Positions 1 through 9,080 are shown, counted from the first letter of the stretch. The stretch: DNA of 64,000 bases from Salipiger aestuarii (GCF_003259905.1 NZ_QLMG01000005.1:80607-144606); one strand, 5' to 3'. Translations and numbers: made by a program. The notes: generated by a model from the sequence alone, not told the origin.

Positions 1-1246
1 CGTCGGGCCGGGTTTCGCGCGTGTCGGTCAGGCGCTTGGCGAGCAGGTCGAACAGAATGAACAGCAACGGCGTGATCAGCATCGACAGCGCCACCACCAG
101 CAACAGCCTTTGCCCCAGGTTCTGGGTAAAGATGTTCAGTTGCAGCGCGAACGAGATCAGCACGAACCCGAATTCCCCCGCCTGCGCCAGCGCCAGGGTA
201 AACAGCCAGCGCCCGCGAACGCGCAGCCGAAAGATGTGGCTGAGCACATGCAGGATCGCGCCCTTGACGAAGATCATCCCGAGCGCGAGCCCGAGAATCA
301 CAAGGGGTTCCTGCATGAACGCCTGAAGGCTCACGCCCGCGCCGACGGTGATGAAGAACAGCCCCAGCAGCAGGCCCTTGAACGGCTCGATGTCGGATTC
401 GAGCTGGTGGCGAAATTCCGAGTTCGCCAGCACGACACCCGCCAGAAAGGTGCCAAGGGCCGGTGAAAGGCCCACCAGTTCCATCAGAAAGGCGATGCCC
501 GCGACGATCAGCAGCGCCACCGCGGTGAACATCTCGGGCAGGCGGGCCGAGTGGATATGGCGAAACAGGGGGCGCGCGCCGAACACCCCGGCGATGATGA
601 TCGCGGCCACGGCGGACAGCGTCACAAGCGCCACGCCCCAGCCGGGCAGCCCGTCGACAAGGCTCATGGCGTGGTGGGCGTCGGCGTCCCTGAGCGGCCG
701 CTGGATCGACCCGTCGGGCGCAAGCGAGGCGGTGACCGGCACCGCAAGCAGGGGCAGCACGATCAGCATCGGGATCACCGCGATGTCCTGGGTGAGCAGC
801 ACGGAAAACGCCGACCGCCCGCCTCCCGACTGCATCAGCCCCTTTTCGCTCAGCGTTTGCAGAACGATCGCGGTCGAAGACAGCGCAAAGATCATTCCGC
901 AGGCCAGCGCCGGCCCCCAGGCCAGCCCCATCACCATCGCCGCCGCCATGATGGCCAGCGTGGTCAGCACGATCTGCGACCCGCCCAGCCCGACAAGGCG
1001 GTGCCGCATGTCCCACAGCGCGCGCGGTTCCAGTTCCAGCCCGATGATGAACAGCATCATGACCACGCCAAATTCGGCGAAATGCAGCAGATCCTGGGTG
1101 GCGGACACCAGGTGCAGCACCGGACCGATGATGATCCCGGCCAAAAGGTATCCCAGCACCGACCCCAGCCCGAGTCGCGCGGCGATGGGCACGGCGATCA
1201 CCGCCGCCAGAAGATAGATCGACGCCTGGAAAAGAAATCCGTCCAT
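1..1246 (-). CDS. KefB-type monovalent cation:proton antiporter (CPA2 family), partial
   Basis: An inner-membrane antiporter that would exchange K+ or Na+ for protons. The reverse strand from the ATG at 1246 stays open to base 1, giving about 415 residues, so the C-terminus lies outside the window. The visible part is a nearly continuous series of hydrophobic segments starting MDGFLFQASIYLLAAV. It carries the CPA2 hallmarks GLELEPRALW near residue 70 and QAGEFGFVL near residue 365, the latter typical of KefB/KefC. The cytoplasmic nucleotide-binding (RCK/TrkA-N) domain of full-length Kef proteins would lie beyond the edge and cannot be judged. The gene is divergent from the metZ leader. Family assignment is firm; the transported ion is not established. 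Confidence 0.85.
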   Translation of the reverse strand, partial: MDGFLFQASIYLLAAVIAVPIAARLGLGSVLGYLLAGIIIGPVLHLVSATQDLLHFAEFGVVMMLFIIGLELEPRALWDMRHRLVGLGGSQIVLTTLAIMAAAMVMGLAWGPALACGMIFALSSTAIVLQTLSEKGLMQSGGGRSAFSVLLTQDIAVIPMLIVLPLLAVPVTASLAPDGSIQRPLRDADAHHAMSLVDGLPGWGVALVTLSAVAAIIIAGVFGARPLFRHIHSARLPEMFTAVALLIVAGIAFLMELVGLSPALGTFLAGVVLANSEFRHQLESDIEPFKGLLLGLFFITVGAGVSLQAFMQEPLVILGLALGMIFVKGAILHVLSHIFRLRVRGRWLFTLALAQAGEFGFVLISFALQLNIFTQNLGQRLLLVVALSMLITPLLFILFDLLAKRLTDTRETRPD

Positions 1247-1400
1247 GATGGGTCCTGTGCTGCTCGGGGGTATCTTGGGGCAGCGCGCGGGCGGGGGCAA
1301 CAGCGCGTGGGTCCGCAGCGGCATCATCCCCGCGTGATCGCCCGGCCTGCGCATGCGCGCGCCGGTTGACGCAGGGTGGCGCGTGGGTGTATCGGGACCT

Positions 1401-1453
1401 TCGTGGCGCTTTGTAACCGGATTGCGGGCCACGTTAAACAACCCGCTAAAGAG
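1401..1453 (+). promoter_or_regulatory. SAM-II riboswitch aptamer upstream of metZ
   Basis: The leader has the compact pseudoknot layout of the SAM-II (metA motif) riboswitch. P1 is CGTGG at 1402-1406 pairing with CCACG at 1429-1433. The pseudoknot stem is GCGGG at 1424-1428 pairing with CCCGC at 1442-1446. The characteristic tail GCTAAA follows at 1445-1450, and the loop carries TGTAACCG. SAM-II RNAs are known ahead of methionine biosynthesis genes in Alphaproteobacteria, so the position before metZ fits. Expected behaviour is that S-adenosylmethionine binding lowers metZ expression. Confidence 0.9.
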
Positions 1454-1461
1454 GTCAGACG

Positions 1462-1497
1462 AAAGCCCCTTTCGCTTGACCGCGTCGGGGCTTTTTT
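1462..1497 (+). terminator. Intrinsic terminator in the metZ leader, just after the SAM-II aptamer
   Basis: AAAGCCCC at 1462-1469 pairs with GGGGCTTT at 1487-1494, followed by a T run at 1492-1497. It lies about 10 bases after the aptamer and 31 bases before the metZ start, where a riboswitch expression platform would be. No competing antiterminator was worked out, so coupling to the aptamer is inferred. Confidence 0.75.
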
Positions 1498-1528
1498 CAT
1501 TTGGGCGGCAGCGGCCCGGAAGGACGAG

Positions 1529-2710
1529 ATGATGAGCGACAGCAAGACCCGCACCGCGCTGGTTCACGGTGGCACCAAACGCAGCCAGTGGAACGAAGTG
1601 TCCGAGGCGATATTCCTGACCCAGGGCTTTGTCTATGACAGCGCCGAGGCGGCCGAGCAGCGGTTTCTCAAGGCGGGCGACGATGAATTCATCTATGCCC
1701 GTTACGGCAACCCCACCATGCGCATGTTCGAGGACCGGCTGGCGGGCTACCTTGGCTACGAGGATGGTTTTGCCTGCACGTCGGGCATGGCGGCGGTGTC
1801 GGGCGCGCTGATGGCGCTGTGCAAGGCGGGTGATCGGGTGGTTGCGTCGCGGGCGCTGTTCGGGTCCTGCCTGTATGTGCTCGAAGAGGTTCTCGGGCGT
1901 TACGGGGTTGACATCGTGCTGGTCGACGGGCGCGACACCGCCGCCTGGGACGCGGCGTTGACGCCGGGCACGCGGGCGGTGTTCCTGGAATCGATCTCGA
2001 ACCCGACGCTTGAGGTGATCGACCTCGGCCATGTCTGCAGGGCGGCGCACAGGGTCGGCGCGCTTGTCATCGTAGACGATGCGATGGCAACGCCGGTGTT
2101 TTCCTACGCCCGCGACTGCGACGCGGATCTGGTGGTGATTTCGACCACCAAGCATGTGGACGGCCAGGGGCGGATGCTGGGCGGTATGATCTGCGGCAGC
2201 AAGGAGCTGATCCGTGGCCCCATCGAAGCCTACATGAAACACACCGGCGGCGCGATGAACCCGTTCGCCGCGTGGTCGCATCTCAAGGCGCTGGAGACGC
2301 TGGAATTGCGCGTGCGGGCGCAGGCGGCGGGCGCGGTGCAGGTCGCCGACGCGCTGTCGGGTCACGACAAGGTGTCCTTCGTGCATTATCCGACGCACAG
2401 GGACCACCCCCAGCAGGAACTGGCGTTGCGCCAGGCGCCGTCGGGCGGCACGGTGCTGGCGTTCGAGATCAAGGGCGGAAAAGCCGCCTGTTTCCGCGTG
2501 CTGAACGCGCTGAACACGATCCTGATCTCGAATAATTTCGCCGATGCGAAATCCATCGTGACCCACCCGGCGACGACCACCCACCAGCGCCTTCCGCAAG
2601 AGCAGAAAGACACGCTGGGCATCACGCCGGGACTGGTGCGTCTGTCGATCGGGCTGGAAGATCCGGCGGACATCATCGCCGACCTGATGCAGGCGCTTGA
2701 AGCTGCCTGA
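1529..2710 (+). CDS. metZ: O-succinylhomoserine sulfhydrylase
   Basis: A PLP-dependent Cys/Met-metabolism enzyme that converts O-succinylhomoserine plus sulfide to homocysteine in the cytoplasm. About 393 residues, normal for the family. The PLP lysine is in STTKHVDGQGR, at about residue 208; YARYGNPT and SNPTLEVIDL are further family signatures. The frame is open upstream to 1376, but that stretch is the riboswitch and terminator, so the start is the ATG at 1529 or the adjacent one at 1532 (MMSDSK). The SAM-II leader supports methionine synthesis. O-acetylhomoserine as substrate cannot be excluded by sequence alone. Confidence 0.93.
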   Translation: MMSDSKTRTALVHGGTKRSQWNEVSEAIFLTQGFVYDSAEAAEQRFLKAGDDEFIYARYGNPTMRMFEDRLAGYLGYEDGFACTSGMAAVSGALMALCKAGDRVVASRALFGSCLYVLEEVLGRYGVDIVLVDGRDTAAWDAALTPGTRAVFLESISNPTLEVIDLGHVCRAAHRVGALVIVDDAMATPVFSYARDCDADLVVISTTKHVDGQGRMLGGMICGSKELIRGPIEAYMKHTGGAMNPFAAWSHLKALETLELRVRAQAAGAVQVADALSGHDKVSFVHYPTHRDHPQQELALRQAPSGGTVLAFEIKGGKAACFRVLNALNTILISNNFADAKSIVTHPATTTHQRLPQEQKDTLGITPGLVRLSIGLEDPADIIADLMQALEAA

Positions 2711-2809
2711 GCAAGGCGGCGGAAATCTTCGGGGATAGAAACCATTGGAAATATCGCGGGGCAGGGCTTATCTGTCCCGTGACCCGCACAGCCCCCAGGG
2801 ATGCCAGAG

Positions 2810-3901
2810 ATGAACATCCATACGCCCGACCTGAACCTTGAGCCCAGCCGCGACGACGCGGCCCAGGCGCTTGCGCTGCTGCGCCGCTATATCGCCGGGG
2901 CCGGCGACGGAGACCTTGCCGCCGTCGATCCGGACCTTGTGGCGTTGCGCGACGGGCTGCCCTATCCGGATCTTGCGCGCGATTATCCCGACGGGTTCGT
3001 CGCCGACGCTGCCTATCGCGCCACGCTTCCCGACCTTCAGAACGGCCCCGCCTCGCTGATCCGGGGCGAAAACCGGGCGATCCAGCATGTGGGGATTTCC
3101 AATTTCCGTCTGCCGCTGCGCTATCGCTCCCGTGGCGTCGGGGACTTGATGCTGGAAACCTCGGTCACCGGCACGGTCAGCCTTGAGGCGGGCAAGAAGG
3201 GCATCAACATGTCGCGCATCATGCGCAGCTTTTATGTTCATGCGGAAAAGTCGTTCTCCTTTGACGTGATCGAAGCGGCGCTGGACGATTACAAGACGGA
3301 CCTTGGCAGTTTCGATGCCCGGATCATGATGCGCCTGTCGTTTCCGGTGAAAATGGACAGCCTGCGGTCGGGCCTGTCGGGGTATCAGTATTACGACATC
3401 GCGCTGGAATTGATCGAAGTGCAGGGGCTGCGCCAGCGGTTGCTGCACCTGGATTACGTGTACAGCTCGACCTGCCCGTGTTCGCTGGAACTGGCGGAAC
3501 ACGCCCGGCGCACGCGCGGGCAGCTTGCGACGCCGCATTCGCAGCGGTCGGTCGCCCGGTTGTCGGTGCAGATGAAGCCGGGGCGTAGCCTGTGGTTCGA
3601 GGACGTGATCGACCTGTGCCGCGCCGCCGTGCCGACCGAAACCCAGGTGATGGTGAAACGCGAAGACGAGCAGGCGTTTGCCGAGCTCAACGCCGCCAAT
3701 CCGATCTTTGTCGAAGACGCGGCGCGGCTGTTTGCCGAACAATTGCACGCAGACCCCCGTATCGGCGATTTCCGCGTGCTTGCCAGCCATCAGGAAAGTC
3801 TGCATTCCCATGATGCGGTATCCGTGTTGACCGAAGGCGCGACATTCGCCTCCCAAAGCCTGGACCCGGCTCTGTTCGCAAGTCTGCACCACGCCGGCTG
3901 A
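2810..3901 (+). CDS. folE2: GTP cyclohydrolase FolE2 (type IB)
   Basis: Cytoplasmic enzyme that opens GTP to dihydroneopterin triphosphate, the first step of folate synthesis; the type IB family is noted for metal flexibility and can replace zinc-dependent FolE. 363 residues. Family stretches are clear: LQNGPASLIRG, QHVGISNFRLP, KKGINMSRIMRSFY, and the cysteine-containing YSSTCPCSLELAEH that supplies an active-site metal ligand. The ATG at 2810 (MNIHTPDLNLEPSRD) matches the usual family N-terminus; an in-frame ATG at 2801 would add three residues. It is a single gene with its own spacing from metZ. Confidence 0.95.
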   Translation: MNIHTPDLNLEPSRDDAAQALALLRRYIAGAGDGDLAAVDPDLVALRDGLPYPDLARDYPDGFVADAAYRATLPDLQNGPASLIRGENRAIQHVGISNFRLPLRYRSRGVGDLMLETSVTGTVSLEAGKKGINMSRIMRSFYVHAEKSFSFDVIEAALDDYKTDLGSFDARIMMRLSFPVKMDSLRSGLSGYQYYDIALELIEVQGLRQRLLHLDYVYSSTCPCSLELAEHARRTRGQLATPHSQRSVARLSVQMKPGRSLWFEDVIDLCRAAVPTETQVMVKREDEQAFAELNAANPIFVEDAARLFAEQLHADPRIGDFRVLASHQESLHSHDAVSVLTEGATFASQSLDPALFASLHHAG

Positions 3902-4045
3902 TCTGCCGGGCCGTTCGGCGCGACGCGGCGCCGTGTTGCGCGCGTTGCTGCGTTGCAGCAATTGGGGGCGCCGGCGTTGGGAAATCCCTGCAAGATGCCC
4001 TGACCCTGCCGGCCCGGGGACACCCGGCCGCGCAGAGGGTTCCGT

Positions 4046-4273
4046 ATGAGCATGGGCAATGTCGCGATCGGCATGGGGCGCATGTCGCTTGGCGCCCGGA
4101 TCGACACCTGTTTCGCCATGATGGGCTTTGACGTGAACCCCCGTGGACGGCGCCGGGCGCGCATGGCGCAGATCATCGGCCCTGCTATGAAAAGCGCCGC
4201 GCAACCGGCGCGCATGGGGCTGACGCGCGACGATATTCCGCCGCGCGTCTTCAAAGGCCTGCCGACCGGTTAG
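4046..4273 (+). CDS. Small hypothetical protein (75 aa)
   Basis: Not recognised. The reading frame uses G/C third positions like neighbouring genes and lies in a gap between folE2 and trkH on the same strand. A weak purine-rich AGAGGG lies 8-13 bases before the ATG. The product is basic (an RGRRRAR stretch near residue 36), methionine-rich at the N-terminus, and has no signal peptide or membrane segment. It could be a genuine small cytoplasmic protein or a chance ORF in GC-rich DNA; the opposite strand is also open here. Confidence 0.4.
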   Translation: MSMGNVAIGMGRMSLGARIDTCFAMMGFDVNPRGRRRARMAQIIGPAMKSAAQPARMGLTRDDIPPRVFKGLPTG

Positions 4274-4362
4274 GCCCCCGCAGCCACGCCGCGCAAACAA
4301 CCCGACGCGCCGGTCACGCCGCTGCTTGACAGGCGCGCGCGCACGGTTCAACGCTCTGCCTC

Positions 4363-5811
4363 ATGTTCGATCTTCGCCCCGTCGCCTATGTCATCGGCCT
4401 GCTTGTCGCGACGTTGGGCGCGACCATGTTCCTGCCCATGTTGGTCGACATCGCCGAAGGGCGCGGCGAATGGCATGTCTTTCTGGAATGCGGGGTGTTC
4501 ACCGTGCTTGCGGGCGGGCTGACGTCGCTTGCCTGCGCCAATGCGGTGAAGGAGGGGCTGACGCTTCAGCAGACGTTCTTGCTGACCGTCGGTGTCTGGG
4601 CGGCGCTGCCGCTGTTCGGCGGGCTGCCGTTCATCTTCGGTGCGACCGAGGCCAGCTTTACCGACGCCTATTTCGAGGCGATGTCAGGCCTGACGACCAC
4701 CGGATCGACGGTATTCACCGGGCTGGACGACCTGCCGATGGGCTTGCTGCTGTGGCGCGGCATCCTGCAATGGCTGGGGGGCATCGGCATCATCGTGGTG
4801 GCCATGGTGTTCCTGCCCGAATTGCGCGTGGGGGGCATGCAGGTGTTCCGCTCGGAGGCGTTCGAGACCATGGGCAAGATCCTGCCCCGCGCCACGGAAA
4901 TCGCCTCGTCGATCTCGACCATCTATGTGGCGCTGACGCTGGCGTGCGCGGTGGCGTATCTGCTGTGCGGCATGAACGCGTTCGACGCGACGGTGCATGC
5001 GCTGACGACCCTGTCGACGGGGGGCTTTTCCAACTACGATGCCAGCTTCGGCACATTCCAGGGGCCGGCGGAATATGTGGCGTCGTGCTTCATGGTGGCC
5101 GCCGCGCTGCCATTCGTGCGCTATGTGCAGATGCTGAACGGTCACTACAGCCCGTTCTGGCGCGACAGCCAGATCATCGTCTTCCTGCTGACCATCCTTG
5201 CGCTGGTTGCGGTGATGGCGGGCACGTTGCTGATGCTGTTTCCGCATCATCCCGAACAGGCGATCCGCGAATCTCTGTTCAACATCACCTCGATCATCTC
5301 GGGCACGGGCTATGCGTCGGTCGATTACATGAGCTGGGGGCCGTTCATCATCACGATGTTTTTCTTTATCGGCCTGATCGGAGGCTGCGCGGGCTCGACC
5401 ACCTGTTCGGTCAAGATCTTTCGCTACCAGATTTTGTTCGCGTCGGTCCGCGTTCAGCTGAAACGCATCCGCGCGCCCCATGGCGTGTTCATCCCGCGCT
5501 TTCAGGGGCGCCAGGTGGATGACGAGACGCTGTCATCGGTGCTGGCGTTCTTTGCGTTCTTCGTGGTGTCGCTGGGCGTGCTGTCGGTGGGTCTGGGCAT
5601 GACCGGTCTGGATTTCATCACCTCGATCAGCGGGGCGGCGACGGCGCTGGCCAATGTCGGCCCCGGCCTTGGCAGCGAAATCGGCCCGGCGGGCAATTTC
5701 GCGGGTATCAACGACGCCGCGAAATGGATGCTGGCCTTTGCGATGCTGACCGGCCGGCTGGAGGTGATGGCGGTGTTCGCGCTGTTCACTCCGCGCTTCT
5801 GGCAGGGTTAG
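4363..5811 (+). CDS. trkH: TrkH/KtrB-family potassium uptake channel subunit
   Basis: Membrane subunit of a K+ uptake system that works with a cytoplasmic nucleotide-gating subunit (TrkA) not encoded here. 482 residues. The four pore-loop repeats of the family are visible: GLTTTGSTV near residue 107, TLSTGGFSN near 221, ISGTGYASV near 313 and ANVGPGLG near 431, each with the glycine of the selectivity filter. Length and hydrophobicity fit a complete TrkH. The stop overlaps the end of the convergent EamA gene by 4 bases. Confidence 0.93.
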   Translation: MFDLRPVAYVIGLLVATLGATMFLPMLVDIAEGRGEWHVFLECGVFTVLAGGLTSLACANAVKEGLTLQQTFLLTVGVWAALPLFGGLPFIFGATEASFTDAYFEAMSGLTTTGSTVFTGLDDLPMGLLLWRGILQWLGGIGIIVVAMVFLPELRVGGMQVFRSEAFETMGKILPRATEIASSISTIYVALTLACAVAYLLCGMNAFDATVHALTTLSTGGFSNYDASFGTFQGPAEYVASCFMVAAALPFVRYVQMLNGHYSPFWRDSQIIVFLLTILALVAVMAGTLLMLFPHHPEQAIRESLFNITSIISGTGYASVDYMSWGPFIITMFFFIGLIGGCAGSTTCSVKIFRYQILFASVRVQLKRIRAPHGVFIPRFQGRQVDDETLSSVLAFFAFFVVSLGVLSVGLGMTGLDFITSISGAATALANVGPGLGSEIGPAGNFAGINDAAKWMLAFAMLTGRLEVMAVFALFTPRFWQG

Positions 5812-6683
5812 GTCTTTTTCTGTGCCAACTGTTCGCGCCAGAGCGTAAACAGCCCGGCAGCGACGATGATGGCCGCACCGATCACCACATTGGGCCGCAG
5901 CGTCTCGTCGAACAGTGTCATGCCGATGGTTGCGGCGAACACCAGCTGAAGGTAGGCAAAGGGCTGCACCGCAGACGCCTCGGCGACCTCGTAGACCTTG
6001 ATCAGGGTGAAATGCCCCGCCGTGCCGGTAAAGCACAGCACGATCATCCAGCCCCAGTCAGGGCCGGACATCGGTTCCCAAAAGAACGCGCCCACCGCAG
6101 TGGCGGTGATGGCGCCGGACACGCCGGTCCAGAAGAACGAGGTCGCCGCGCTGTCACGCCGCGCCACATAGCGCGTCAGCAGTCCGTAGAGCGCGAACAT
6201 CAGCGCCGCCAGCAACGGCACCGCCGCCAGGGGCGAAAACACCCCCCCCGTGGGTTGCAGGATGATGACCACCCCGACAAAGCCGACACCAATGGCCGAC
6301 CAGCGTTTCCAGCCGACCCTTTCCCCCAGGATCGGCCCCGAGAGCGCGGCGATCAGCAGCGGATAGACGGTGAACACCGCATGGCTTTCGGTAAGGCCCA
6401 GCAGCACGAACGCGCTGATCATCACCCAGATCTCGGCCACCAGCAGCACGCCGCGAAAGATCTGCAACACCGGCTGTGTGGTCCTGACCGCACCGCGCAG
6501 ACCGCCCGCCTTGCGCGCCGCCACCGCCATCACGAAGGCGGCAAAGAACCAGTAGCGGATCATCACCACCATATAGACGTTGTATTCGCCCGACACATGC
6601 CGCGAGATCCCGTCCTGGATCGCGAACACAAATGTCGTCAGTATCATAAGCCAGATTCCAAGCCTGGTGTTCTGTTCCGTCAT
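5808..6683 (-). CDS. DMT-superfamily (EamA) transporter
   Basis: Inner-membrane transporter of the drug/metabolite superfamily; substrate unknown. 291 residues, about ten hydrophobic segments arranged as two EamA halves, starting MTEQNTRLGIWLMILTTF, with the typical C-terminal GAAIIVAAGLFTLWRE. Its ATG overlaps the mnmD stop as ATGA, so the two are probably one transcription unit with coupled translation. No sequence feature identifies the cargo. Confidence 0.85.
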   Translation of the reverse strand: MTEQNTRLGIWLMILTTFVFAIQDGISRHVSGEYNVYMVVMIRYWFFAAFVMAVAARKAGGLRGAVRTTQPVLQIFRGVLLVAEIWVMISAFVLLGLTESHAVFTVYPLLIAALSGPILGERVGWKRWSAIGVGFVGVVIILQPTGGVFSPLAAVPLLAALMFALYGLLTRYVARRDSAATSFFWTGVSGAITATAVGAFFWEPMSGPDWGWMIVLCFTGTAGHFTLIKVYEVAEASAVQPFAYLQLVFAATIGMTLFDETLRPNVVIGAAIIVAAGLFTLWREQLAQKKT

Positions 6684-7354
6684 AGGGGGCGCTCCGCTCG
6701 GGTCATGTGCCGCTTGCGCCCGTATCCGGGCAGGCGCGTCACTTCAAGCTTTGCCGCCTGCAACGCGCGCCGGACATGTCCCGCCGCCGTGTAGGTCGCC
6801 GCCGTGCCTCCCGGAGCCATGTGTCGGGCAACCTGCGACATCAGCGCCGCGCCCCAAAGCTCGGGGTTTTTCGCGGGCGAAAATCCATCCAGAAACCATG
6901 CGTCCGCCATGCCGGTCCAGTCGGGCAGGGTGGTGCGCGCGTCGCCGTCGATCCGTTCGAAATGCAGGTCGGGCAGGCGGACGATGCGCGCATCCGCGCG
7001 CCAGAAGGGCGCCAGTTCAGCCGCTATTCCGGCCAGGTCGGCAAAGGCCGCCTGCGCGCGGATCATATCTGCGGCGGCCATGGGAAAGGCCTCGAACGTG
7101 GTGAACCGCAGCACGCCATTCGCGCCGCTGTCGCGCCACAGCGCCAGCGTGGCCAGCAGGTTCAGCCCCGTGCCAAAACCCAGCTCGGCCACATGGAACC
7201 CGTCTCGGAACCGCTTTGGCAGGCCGTTGCCCGCCAGAAAGGTGTGGCGCGTTTCGGCCAGCCCGTCGTCGAGCGAAAAGTAAGGATCATCGAAGCGGGC
7301 CGACACCGGCACCTCTCCGTCGCGCCAGATCGGCGCCTCGGGCTGGTTCGTCAT
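6680..7354 (-). CDS. mnmD: tRNA (5-methylaminomethyl-2-thiouridine)-methyltransferase MnmD
   Basis: Would carry out the SAM-dependent methylation that completes mnm5s2U34 in the tRNA wobble position. 224 residues from the ATG at 7354 (MTNQPEAPIWRDGEVP), preceded by AGGACAG. The SAM-binding motif is ELGFGTGLNLLATL near residue 53, and DAWFLDGFSPAKNPELW is the family signature. In E. coli this domain is the N-terminal half of the bifunctional MnmC; here it stands alone, with an FAD oxidoreductase gene starting 47 bases away on the other strand. Confidence 0.9.
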   Translation of the reverse strand: MTNQPEAPIWRDGEVPVSARFDDPYFSLDDGLAETRHTFLAGNGLPKRFRDGFHVAELGFGTGLNLLATLALWRDSGANGVLRFTTFEAFPMAAADMIRAQAAFADLAGIAAELAPFWRADARIVRLPDLHFERIDGDARTTLPDWTGMADAWFLDGFSPAKNPELWGAALMSQVARHMAPGGTAATYTAAGHVRRALQAAKLEVTRLPGYGRKRHMTRAERPL

Positions 7355-7401
7355 GATGGTCTGTCCTAGAACTGGCGCGACCATGCAGAAGGGGGCGGGC
7401 A

Positions 7402-8442
7402 ATGACAAGCATCGACGTGACCGTGCGGGGGGCGGGGATATTCGGTCTGTCGATCGCCTGGACCTGTGTGCAGGCGGGCGCAAGGGTGCGCGTGGTCGAC
7501 CCGTTCGGCCCCGGTATGGGGTCGTCGGGGGGGCTGGTCGGTGCGCTTGCCCCGCATGTTCCGGAAAACTGGAACGCGAAAAAACAGATCCAGCTGGAAA
7601 GCCTTTTGATGGCGCGGTCCTTTTGGGCGGGCATCGAAGCCGCGGGCGGGGTGTCGCCGGATTACGCCCGCTCGGGCAGGCTGCAACCGGTCCAGGACGA
7701 CCGCGCGCTGGATCTGGCGCGCACCCGGTCGGAAACCGCCCGCGCGCTTTGGCAGCATCACGCCACATGGGATCTGATCCGCGCCGAGATAGCAGGGCCC
7801 TGGGCCCCCGTTACCCCGTCGGGCTGGTTGATCCGCGACACGCTGTCGGCGCGCCTGTCGCCGCGCCGTGCGGCGGCGGCGCTGGTCGCGGCGTTGAACG
7901 CGCGCGGCGTCGACATAACGTCCGACGCGCCGGACGAAGGCCAGGTGCTGCACGCCACCGGCTGGCATGGCCTGCGCGCGCTGTCACAGGATCTGGGCAA
8001 GGCTGTCGGCGCTGGGGTGAAAGGTCAGTCGCTCCTGCTGCGCCATGACGCGGGCGATGCGCCGCAGATCTTTGCGGGCGGCTTGCACATTGTGCCGCAT
8101 CACGACGGCACTGTCGCGATCGGGTCGACTTCGGAACGTGACTTCGACGATCCTGCCGGGTGTGACGCGCAATGCGATGATCTGCACGCGCGCGCGCTTG
8201 CCGTCCTGCCGGTGCTGCGCGGCGCCGAGGTCGTCGAACGCTGGGCGGGCGTGCGTCCCCGCGCCAAAAGCCGTGCGCCGATGCTTGGTCCCTGGCCGGA
8301 CCGCCCCGGTCACTACATTGCCAACGGCGGCTTCAAGATCGGGTTTGGCATGGCGCCCCGCGTGGCGCGGATCATGGCCACGCTGTTGCTTGAGCGCCGC
8401 GACATCATTCCGGATGGCTTTCGCGTCAGCGACTCGTTGTGA
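7402..8442 (+). CDS. FAD-dependent oxidoreductase (DAO family), possible MnmC oxidase half
   Basis: 346-residue flavoprotein of the D-amino-acid-oxidase type. The dinucleotide-binding motif GAGIFGLSIAW is at residues 10-20, followed by an acidic end of the second strand (VRVVDPF); the FAD-closing C-terminal motif is GHYIANGGFKIGFGMAP. It is divergent from mnmD with only 47 bases between starts. Since E. coli MnmC fuses an MnmD domain to a DAO domain that removes the carboxymethyl group of cmnm5U, this protein may be the separate oxidase partner. That is inference from context; a small-amine oxidase is the alternative. Confidence 0.75.
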   Translation: MTSIDVTVRGAGIFGLSIAWTCVQAGARVRVVDPFGPGMGSSGGLVGALAPHVPENWNAKKQIQLESLLMARSFWAGIEAAGGVSPDYARSGRLQPVQDDRALDLARTRSETARALWQHHATWDLIRAEIAGPWAPVTPSGWLIRDTLSARLSPRRAAAALVAALNARGVDITSDAPDEGQVLHATGWHGLRALSQDLGKAVGAGVKGQSLLLRHDAGDAPQIFAGGLHIVPHHDGTVAIGSTSERDFDDPAGCDAQCDDLHARALAVLPVLRGAEVVERWAGVRPRAKSRAPMLGPWPDRPGHYIANGGFKIGFGMAPRVARIMATLLLERRDIIPDGFRVSDSL

Positions 8443-8546
8443 ACCACCCCGTCAGAAGCCTGCGCGCGGTTCGCCGGACCCCGGACCATTCCCGCCCGAG
8501 ACCGCCTCCCGCGCCACTGGCCCGGGCGCCTCAGAGCGCGACCGTA

Positions 8547-8990
8547 TCAGTCGAACTTGCGCGATGGGGCCAGCACCTTGGCTTCGCCAGTCAGAACCGG
8601 CTTGTCGTCCACGGTGCATGCGCAATCCAGCGTCACGCGCCGCCTGGAATGGTCGATGCCCGTCACCGTGACCCTTGCCGTCACCATGTCACCGGGCCGC
8701 ACCGGGCCGATGAACTTGAGCGATTGGCCCAGATAGACGGTGCCATGCCCCGGTAACTGCTCTCCGATGACGGCCGAGATCAGACCGGCGGTCAGCATCC
8801 CATGCGCAATGCGCCCCTGAAAGATCGTGTCCTGGGCATAGGAGTCATCAAGGTGCACCGGATTGCGGTCGGTCGACACCTCGGCGAACATCTCGATATC
8901 GCGGTCCGTCACGATCTTTCGGATGTGTCGGGACATCCCGATCTCGATGTCCTCGATGCAGATCGTTCCGCGCGGAAAGTTGTCCAGCAT
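8547..8990 (-). CDS. MaoC-family (R)-specific enoyl-CoA hydratase (PhaJ-like)
   Basis: 147-residue single hotdog-fold hydratase that adds water to trans-2-enoyl-CoA. The hydratase-2 motif with its catalytic Asp/His pair is seen in STDRNPVHLDDSYA, followed by the GRIAHGML helix. A GGAGG sits 6 bases before the ATG at 8990 (MLDNFPRG), so this start is preferred to the in-frame ATG at 9005. In Rhodobacterales such enzymes feed (R)-3-hydroxyacyl-CoA to polyhydroxyalkanoate synthesis; no PHA gene is next to it, so the physiological role is open. Confidence 0.85.
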   Translation of the reverse strand: MLDNFPRGTICIEDIEIGMSRHIRKIVTDRDIEMFAEVSTDRNPVHLDDSYAQDTIFQGRIAHGMLTAGLISAVIGEQLPGHGTVYLGQSLKFIGPVRPGDMVTARVTVTGIDHSRRRVTLDCACTVDDKPVLTGEAKVLAPSRKFD

Positions 8991-9052
8991 CTTTGCCTCC
9001 GTCATGATTCATTCGGTAACAATAGTCCCAGACTGATCCGGTTTGGGAAACT

Positions 9053-9080
9053 TTATTACTTTGCACGCGCAGAAAATCAA
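9053..9080 (-). promoter_or_regulatory. Predicted sigma70-type promoter for the MaoC hydratase gene
   Basis: Reading leftward, TTGATT (9075-9080) and TAATAA (9053-9058) are separated by 16 bases, about 60 bases upstream of the hydratase start in an otherwise empty AT-richer patch. Prediction by eye only. Confidence 0.4.
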
